In this document: positions 57,301 through 64,000 of the stretch, piece after piece
Numbering within the stretch: the stretch's first letter is position 1
Layout: each line of letters starts with the position of its first letter
Assembly (NCBI GenBank): GCA_026724425.1
Contig: JAIUCV010001088.1
Location: 121,794-185,793, forward strand
From: Erythrophleum ivorense
Taxonomy: Eukaryota > Streptophyta > Magnoliopsida > Fabales > Fabaceae
Length of the DNA stretch: 64,000 nt
Direction of reading: 5' to 3'
Program-made: the position numbers and the translations under genes
The notes under the pieces: generated by a model
Database searches by the model: none
Told to the model about the DNA's origin: nothing
What the model saw: only the letters and a program-made list of their open reading frames with translations

Positions 57301-58990
57301 TTGCCATCTTCTTTATCATAATCCTAGGTTTTTCCATGCCAATACCTCCAACTTGTCTCCTTTTTTGCCTTATGGGGTTCAAGGGGTTTTTTAAGCAGCT
57401 TGCTGTAGTTTATTTTGGATATACCGGGTTTGATAATGTTGCAACTATGGCTGAAGAGACTAAGAAACCATCAAGGGATATACCCATTGGGTTACTTGGG
57501 TCAATGTCTATGATCACTGTTATTTATTGTTTGATGGCACTTTCATTGACTATGATGCAGAAGTACATAGATATAGACCGAAAACGCAGCATTTTCTGTG
57601 GCTTTGGAAGTGTGGGCCTGAAATGGGCTAACTATGTGGTGGCTTTTGGTGCTTTGAAGGGTATGACCACTGTGCTTTTGGTGGGGGCATTAGGACAGGC
57701 ACGATATATCACGCATATTGCACGTGCACATATGATTCCACCATGGTTCGCTCTTGTGCATCCCAAGACAGGAACCCCTATAAATGCTACACTCTTGATC
57801 ACCATTTCAGGTAATAATTTTCATGCAATCTTTCCTTCTTGTTTGGTCTAATCATTTCTTTTTAATTCATTCAATCAATTTTATAAAACATGCTTAAAAA
57901 GTTTATCTAATGACTCAATTCTATTTACTTATGAATATGAATAATTATGAGCTATAATTGCTGCCTCTAATAATTTCAGCTGCCTGCATTGCTTTTTTCT
58001 CAAGCTTGGACGTGTTGGCAAGCTTGTTGTCAATAAGCACACTCTTTATCTTCATGATGATGGCTGTGGCCCTTCTTGTAAGGAGATACTATGTGAGAGG
58101 AATCACACCAACTAACCACCTCTTAAAACTAGTCATCTTCTTGCTCCTCATTGTTGCTTCTTCAATGGCCACTTCAGCCTATTGGGGTTCGAGCCCCAGT
58201 GGTTGGGTTGGATACACCATAACTATTCCTCTTTGGTTCTTGGCCACTCTAGGGCTGTCCTTATTTCTGACTCAGCAAAGGGTACCTAAAGTTTGGGGGG
58301 TACCCCTTGTCCCATGGTTACCGTCTTTATCTATTGCAACAAATATCTTCCTCATGGGGTCCTTGGAGACAGATGCATTTGTAAGGTTTGGAATTTGCAC
58401 TGGTGCGATGCTGATCTACTATGTTTTCCTTGGGCTTCATGCAACTTATGATATGGCCCATCATCAACGAGAAGAGAAGATGATGCAATCCATGAAAACA
58501 AAGAAAGAGACCTCAGAGAATGTAGCTCCCTAGTTAATTAGGCTGTTATTGTGTTCTTTAATCTTCAGTATTTGAATCCTTCTGTAATACATTTCCACAA
58601 CAGCTTGTGTGAAATTCCACATGCTTCAGTTTTTAGTAAACATGAATATAAAAGAAAAAATAAATAAATAGGCAGTTTGTGGCTTATCTGTCTCTAAAAT
58701 TTTACCTAAATGTGAATGAATATTTAGAGGAAAAAAATAGGCAGTGTGTAAAAGAAAGGCAAATTATAAGTAATTTGCAATATATTTAAATATTTATTTA
58801 TGATTAATTTTATCTATTTATATTGGATAGTTTTATCATGGCGCAAGTGATATCAATGACTAAATGTCACAGACGACACATGGCATCGTCTATGTCACCT
58901 ACATGATCCAAAGGTTATAATTAAATGACAGATAAATTATAAGGCAAATCACTTAATGCTTGGCACAAATTTATTTTGCATCTTATCTCT
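54301..58990 (+). repeat. Tandem duplication unit 2 of the CAT locus
   Basis: Second copy of the unit at 49566-54300, in the same orientation. It carries CAT copy 2 with its own TATA box and leader. The flanks differ from unit 1 by frequent short indels. Confidence 0.85.
55971..58533 (+). pseudogene. Cationic amino acid transporter copy 2, probable pseudogene with compensating frameshifts
   Basis: Same three-exon structure as copy 1: 55971-56371, 57002-57810 and 57980-58533, with GT-AG sites kept. TM1 has the full WFGLGSAIGAGIF, and VGALGQARY is intact. Six one-base indels are seen relative to copy 1: an extra C in the run at 56360-56364, a lost A near 57178, a lost C near 57334, an extra T near 57400, an extra A near 57584, and a lost base near 57606. 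Each shift is cancelled by the next. The spliced frame stays open for about 587 codons, but three blocks (the longest about 62 residues, replacing VAGGSFAYLRVELGDF onward) read out of frame. That should destroy the TM2-TM4 region. All changes lie at or beside short homopolymers, so base-calling error is a real alternative. A second in-frame ATG lies at 55962. Confidence 0.8.
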
Positions 58991-60330
58991 TTTGTATTTT
59001 TACACATAACTGCAAGTGGCCAAGAAATTCTTATTAAACCCTTTCTCTTTTGCCTTTTTATACAAAGAGGAATCTTTTAAAGATTGCCACAGTTATTGTG
59101 CCAATTGTATAATTAGTATATCACTTTATAATTATACCCTATTTCCATTAAGGTTACGTTTAAGAGTTTGGAAAGGGAAAGGAATGAAAATGCTAAAAGT
59201 GGAATGAAAAGGCCTTGGAAGTTAATAAAAGAAAGAAAGGATTTATTAATAGAATTGATGATTATAAATTATTATTTTAATATTATTCTTATTACTAAAA
59301 TATAATTGTAATAGTACTTATCAATTTTACTTTTATTTTTTTCAAAATTCCTCAATTTAGATGAATAAAAAATTTTGAGATTAAGTAGTAAAGAAAGGTC
59401 TTGGAATCTTTCTTTGCCACATCCATACCCTTCTAAAAAAATTTCTCAAACAAGAGTTTACTCCAAATTAACCAATCTGTATATTGTTTACTATTTCATT
59501 TATTGTCAGCCTAAAAGCTAGCCCTCATCTCTTTGTCCCTTACCAAGCATCTATTTCTGTTACCTGTGAACCTACAACCTTTGATTGTGGCACCATGCAT
59601 AACAGAATCCATTTATATTTTATTACGTAAATTTATTTAATTAATTTAATCTATTAATATTTTATGAACTAAATTTACGTAAAACTATTTTATCTGATTA
59701 ATTGACTTAGCCCCACTCATTATTTCGGAATAGAACGCATTTATGTTCATAAATTCTTACTTAATAATGGCTCTGTATATAACAAACACATACACACACA
59801 TATATAAACTCTTTATACTTTGTGAGTACAAGAAGAAGATAGTCATTGAATCATTCTGATCTAATGATTGATCTGACTTTAATTGCGGATACTAGGCATT
59901 ATAATTAACATATGGAATTTCATACTGGTTGTCGTGAAAATGTTTTACAAAAGGATTCAAATATTAAAGATTAAAGAACAAAATAATGATAATTTTAAGG
60001 CCCTTCATTATCTAAGCTCTCTCTCTCCCCCCCCTTTCTTTCCATGGACGGCATCATTCTTTTCATTGCTTTTTGATGGCCTTGTCATAAGTAGCATATT
60101 TAAAGAAAACTAATATATCATACATGAATCCTAATTTGAAAAAAAAAATGTCAAAGTGATGGGGGTCATATATATATTCATTTAATGAATTTCTAGTGAC
60201 TTCTTATATTCATTTTGATTGCAAGGAATGTATTAAATGAATTAAATGTATCATTCCAATTAAAAAAAATTAAGGTAGACTCTAATCCAAAAGAAATTAA
60301 TAGACTAAACCAATTATAAATAAATATATA
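58534..60330. repeat. CAT downstream unit, first copy
   Basis: This runs from the stop of CAT copy 2 through intergenic DNA to a minus-strand CAT 3' relic (59911-60111). The same order of sequence recurs at 60335-63385. For example, ctgattaattgacttagcccc at about 59695 matches ctgattaattaacttagccc at about 62090. No complete gene was seen. Confidence 0.75.
59911..60111 (-). pseudogene. Relic of a CAT gene 3' end, minus strand
   Basis: It aligns with the 3' end of the minus-strand CAT copy at 63545-63730. Shared text includes catac.ggttgtcgtg, acaaaaggattcaa, taaagaaca.aataatg, the repeated catgga.(t/c)g.catcatc, and cttgtcataagtagcat. Only the last ~30 codons and 3' untranslated part are recognisable, with frameshifts. 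Confidence 0.7.
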
Positions 60331-60334
60331 AACA

Positions 60335-60960
60335 TGGAAATAAAGAAAGAAACCTTGGGAAAATGTAGGTTCTTAGTTAATTAGGTCATTATAGTGTTCT
60401 TTATTCTTCTGTATTTGAATCCTTCTGCAATACATTTCCACAACAACTTGTATGAAATCCTACATGCTACAGGTTTTAGTAATATGAATAGATGAATTTT
60501 TTAATTGGCCAGTTTGTGGCTTATCTGCCCATTGTAATATTACCTCAATGTGAATGAATATTTAAAGGGAAAAAATAGGCTAGTGTGTAAAAGAAAGGCA
60601 AATTGAGTAATTTACAATATATTTAAATATTTATTTATAATTAATTTTTACCTATTTATATCGGATAATTTTATGATAGCCCAAAGGACATCACGCAATG
60701 TCCCAGGCACATGGCAACATCTATGTCACCTAAATGATCCAAAGGTTATAATTAAATGGCAGATAAATTATAAGACAAATCACCTAATGTTTGGCAAAAA
60801 TTTTATTCTGCATCGTATCTCTTTTTTCTTTTTATACATAAATGCAGTGGCTAAAATTTAAATTATACCCTATTTCTTTTGTCTTTTTATACAAATGGGG
60901 TTCTTTTACAGATTGACATATTGTGCCAACTGTTTAATTTAGTATATCAGCCTGTTTTCC
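60335..60960 (+). pseudogene. Relic of a CAT gene 3' end, plus strand
   Basis: It begins within the last codons (aaataaagaaagaaacctt, matching the KTKKET segment) and continues through the stop and 3' flank of CAT copies 1 and 2 (tagttaattaggtcattata, tgaatccttctgcaatac). The rest of the gene is absent; the left edge is the junction of the tandem duplication near 60330. Confidence 0.75.
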
Positions 60961-62950
60961 CTTACATCTAGTTTGGTTTGGAGGAATTGGAAATATGGTT
61001 GAGGGAAAGAAAAGAAAATCAAACAAAAATCATGTTTGGTTGTAATTTTGTTTTTGTGACAGTGGAAAGCCTATTCCACAAATGAAGGAATGGGTATTAA
61101 TCTATCAGAAACTTGATAGAATCCCTTCTAAAATGATTGAGATACCCTTATTCAAATGATTTTTTTTTAATTATTGGGGATTCAAAAACAATTTTTGTTG
61201 GATTAAAAATTAAATTGATATTTCCTCATATTTTTTTAATTAAGAGTAGTTTAAAATAATTTTTTAAAATTTAAGAAAATGAACTTTTTTGGATGAAGAA
61301 TATCATGCTCATTTATTCATCCTTTTTTTTTTCTTTTTTCCAATACTCAGTGTATTCATGCAACCAAATATAATATAGGAATAGAATATTCTTCTCTTAT
61401 TTTATTTTCATGTTATACCAAATATAATTATAGGATATTAGATTCTATTCAAAAATTCCTGTTCCTATTTACATTTTTATGTCTATCAAATTTATTCCAT
61501 CCAACCAAATATAATTTTAAGCATTAAGAGTTTAGAAACAGAATTAAATGAAATGGCTCATAATGGGATGAAATGAAAAACAAAGAGTAGAATAAAAAGA
61601 CATATGTCATTTCTATTGTTTAAGAGTTTAATTAAAAAAAGGTAGAGTAATTAATGAAACGAAATAATTATAAATTATTTTTTTAATATTATTCTTATAA
61701 CTAAAATATAATTATAAACGTACTACTTATTCATTTCATTTCTTTTTTAAACCCTCAAATTTGGGGGGAAAAAAATTTTGGGCTTTGAGTAATAAAGAGA
61801 AATCTTAAAATTCCTCTTTTGTCATTTCATACCCTCTTAAAAAAATTTATTCCAGATTAACCATTCCATTCTTTATTATTTCATCTATGGCCATCCATCC
61901 AAATATACCCTAATCCTAACCCTCATCTAAGTCACTTATCAGGCATCTATTTTAGTTACTTGTGGTATTTAACCTACAAACTTGATTGTGGCACAATGCA
62001 CATAAAGAATCCCTCAATATTTTATAACGTAAATCTAGTTAATTTATCTACATTTTATAAACTAGTTTTACTTAAAACTATTTTATCTGATTAATTAACT
62101 TAGCCCATTCGTCATCGTCATTGTTGTTGTTATTTTCGCAGGAGAATGCATGGATCAAGTGGTGGGGGTCATCTCTATGTTAATAAATTCTTACTTAATG
62201 GGTGTGTGTGTGTGTGTAGTATATATATACATTTAAAAAAATTTATATATAATATATATATGCTAGTGCAATACGACATTTTGTGCCTTTTTTAATGAGT
62301 AAAAAAATTAATGAAAAATAAAATTACAATTTTGAGAATAAAAATTTTAATAATGAAAAAATTCACACTTTTTAACTATGTTGTATAATTAAAATTTTTA
62401 AAATATAATTTTTTTACAGTTAAAATTTTTGTCTTCATTATTACACGTTTTTATGTTTTTCCATAAAACCCTAAACTCTAAAAAGGAAAAAAACGTAAAA
62501 CACTTTACTACACCAAGCGCAATAGGGTCCCTTACTGTACAGAATTTGGCCTTTTTATACTTTGTGTTTGTGAGTGCAAGGAGATATTTATTGAATCATT
62601 ATGATCTAATGATTAATATGACTTCAATTAGTGAATTTTGAAGCATATGCAACAAGTAAAAAAAAAAACTCAAATATAATAGTATAAAAAATATTGCCCC
62701 AAATGCAATATTTTCCTAATCTCGGTGGCACAACTAGGGAGATTCCATTTTTTTTTTTGGAAGTAAGAAAAAAGTTTTAAATTCCATAGCATAGCTACCC
62801 TTTAGCTTTAAAAAAAAAAAATGAATCTTGGTGGCACAATCAGGAAAGCGTTGCATCTGGAAATAATATTTTTTACATTGTTGGATATGAGTTTTTATTC
62901 TTTTTAATTTATTGCATATGGATAATTGAGCCCTAGGAACTATACTTAAG
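60961..62950. other. CAT downstream unit, second copy (intergenic part)
   Basis: This corresponds to 59130-59910, with extra sequence inserted (for example around 60970-61510 and 62200-62900). It includes a short (TG)n run at 62202-62217. I see no gene. Confidence 0.55.
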
Positions 62951-63167
62951 ATGTAGAATTTCATACAGGTTGTCGTGAAAATGTTTTGCTAAAAAGATTC
63001 AAATACTAAAGATTAAAGAACACAATAATGATAATTTAAGGTCCTGCATTCTCTAATCTCCCCCCCCCCCCTCTCTCTTTTTTTTTTCTTTTCTTGGATC
63101 GCATCATTTTCTTCTCCTCTTGTTATGGGCCATGTCATAAATAGCATGGGGTTTGAAGAACACAAAT
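62951..63167 (-). pseudogene. Second relic of a CAT gene 3' end, minus strand
   Basis: It is parallel to the relic at 59911-60111 and to the real gene end at 63545-63730 (gtagaatttcatacaggttg, gattaaagaacacaataatg, ggatcgcatcattttcttctc, gggccatgtcataa). A C run (63060-63071) and a T run interrupt the former coding part. Confidence 0.7.
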
Positions 63168-63614
63168 ATATCATACATGAATCCTTTTTTTTTTTTAAAC
63201 AAAAAAAGGGCAAGGAACGGGCCATATTCATTTCAATGAATTTTTTGTTGTCTCCTTATATTTATTTTGATTGCAAGGAGTGTATTAAATGAATTAACTG
63301 TATCATTCTAATTTAAAAAATTAAGGTAGATTCTAATCTAAAAGAAATTAATATATTAAACCAATCATAAACAAATATATAAACATATCAAAAGTGAATC
63401 ACAATATATTAATTCAGATACCGACATTTCTATTAATTATTAGGTTGGGTTTCTATTTTTTTATAAAAAAAACGAATTTATTTTAAAATTTCTCAATTTG
63501 ATCCATGGACTCATGTGACCTTAATTAAGAATTTTCATACAAGTACTTGTGGAAATGGTGTTACAAAAGGATTCAAGTACTGAACAGTAAAGAACACAAT
63601 AATGTTCTAGTTAA
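63168..63614. other. Flank and 3' untranslated region of CAT copy 3
   Basis: The stretch to 63385 repeats 60112-60335. From about 63540 it is the probable 3' untranslated region of the minus-strand CAT gene. Confidence 0.6.
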
Positions 63615-64000
63615 CTAAGGCCCTCCATTCTCTAAGGTCTCTTTCTTTGTTCTCATGGATTGCATCATCTTCTTCTCTTCTTGTAGATGATGGGCCATAT
63701 CATAAGTAGCATGAAGCCCAAAGAAAACATAGTAGATCAGCATCACACCAGTGCATATTCCAAACCTTATAAATGCATCTGCCCTTAAAGACCCCATGAG
63801 GAAGATATTTGTTGCAATAGACAAAGATGGTAGCCATGGGACTAGAGGTACCCCCCAAAATCTAGGTGCCCTTTGCTGAGTCAGAAACAAGGACAGCCCT
63901 AGAGTGGCCAAGAACCAAAGAGGAACAGTTATGGTGTATCCAACCCAACCATTAGGCCTCAGACCCCAATAGGCTGAAGTGGCCATTGAAGAAGCAACAA
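63615..64000 (-). CDS. Cationic amino acid transporter copy 3, last-exon portion (partial)
   Basis: This is the C-terminal ~127 codons of a third CAT gene on the minus strand, cut by the right window edge. In order it reads SSMATSAYWGLRPNGWVGYT, a membrane segment (LWFLATLGLSLFL), QQRAPRFWGVPLVPWLPS, SIATNIFLMGSLRADAFIRF, and a last membrane segment ending YYVFFGLHATYDMAHH, then the stop at 63615-63617. It keeps WGVPLVPW, where copy 1 has WRV. No frame break is visible, so this copy may be the functional one. It faces copies 1 and 2 tail to tail. Confidence 0.88.
   Translation of the reverse strand, partial: VASSMATSAYWGLRPNGWVGYTITVPLWFLATLGLSLFLTQQRAPRFWGVPLVPWLPSLSIATNIFLMGSLRADAFIRFGICTGVMLIYYVFFGLHATYDMAHHLQEEKKMMQSMRTKKETLENGGP

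Overview
This window is nuclear DNA of a flowering plant, most likely a eudicot. It has GT-AG introns, AT-rich intergenic DNA, plant-specific families (class IV HD-ZIP, tapetal bHLH, P-class PPR, plant CAT amino acid transporters) and many short plant transposons. I cannot name the species. No tRNA, rRNA, CRISPR array or bacterial feature was seen.

Layout. 1-3.4 kb: 5' two thirds of a class IV HD-ZIP gene (HDG11/HDG12-like) on the minus strand, running off the left edge. 3.4-14 kb: gene-poor AT-rich DNA with a degenerate ~400-bp repeat family, possible TIR elements and an 18-G run. 14.1-17.5 kb: an intact three-exon bHLH gene of the bHLH10/89/91 tapetum clade, with a duplicated intron/exon junction. 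18.5-19.6 kb: a long foldback element. 20.2-24.1 kb: a dead copy of the plastid SET-domain gene pTAC14/PAP7 with introns kept, three stop codons, and its last exon not found. 24.4-27.8 kb: two ~1.55-kb LTR-like sequences in opposite orientation, forming a 3.4-kb imperfect palindrome. 28.3-33.8 kb: a Tourist-like MITE, another foldback, and a decayed LINE with an 11-bp target-site duplication. 34.7-41.3 kb: an intact eight-exon MOSC-domain gene whose first intron hosts two TRIM-like mini-LTR elements with intact target-site duplications. 42.6-44.0 kb: an inverted, decayed copy of exons 4-8 of that gene, tail to tail with it. 45.3-47.3 kb: an intronless PPR gene resembling EMB1025. 49.6-64 kb: a cationic amino acid transporter (CAT) cluster. 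It holds two tandem plus-strand copies (one with a two-residue gap in TM1, one with six compensating frameshifts), several 3'-end relics, and a minus-strand copy cut by the right edge.

How the genes relate. The genes are independently regulated single loci. The links between them are evolutionary: the MOSC gene and its inverted relic, and the CAT tandem and inverted copies. The pTAC14-like and EMB1025-like genes lie close together here and also, from memory of locus numbers, in Arabidopsis (At4g20130, At4g20090). That suggests an old shared block in which this pTAC14 copy has since died.

Limits. All exon boundaries come from reading splice sites and family conservation by eye, with no transcript data. 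Product names rest on remembered family sequences, not on a search.
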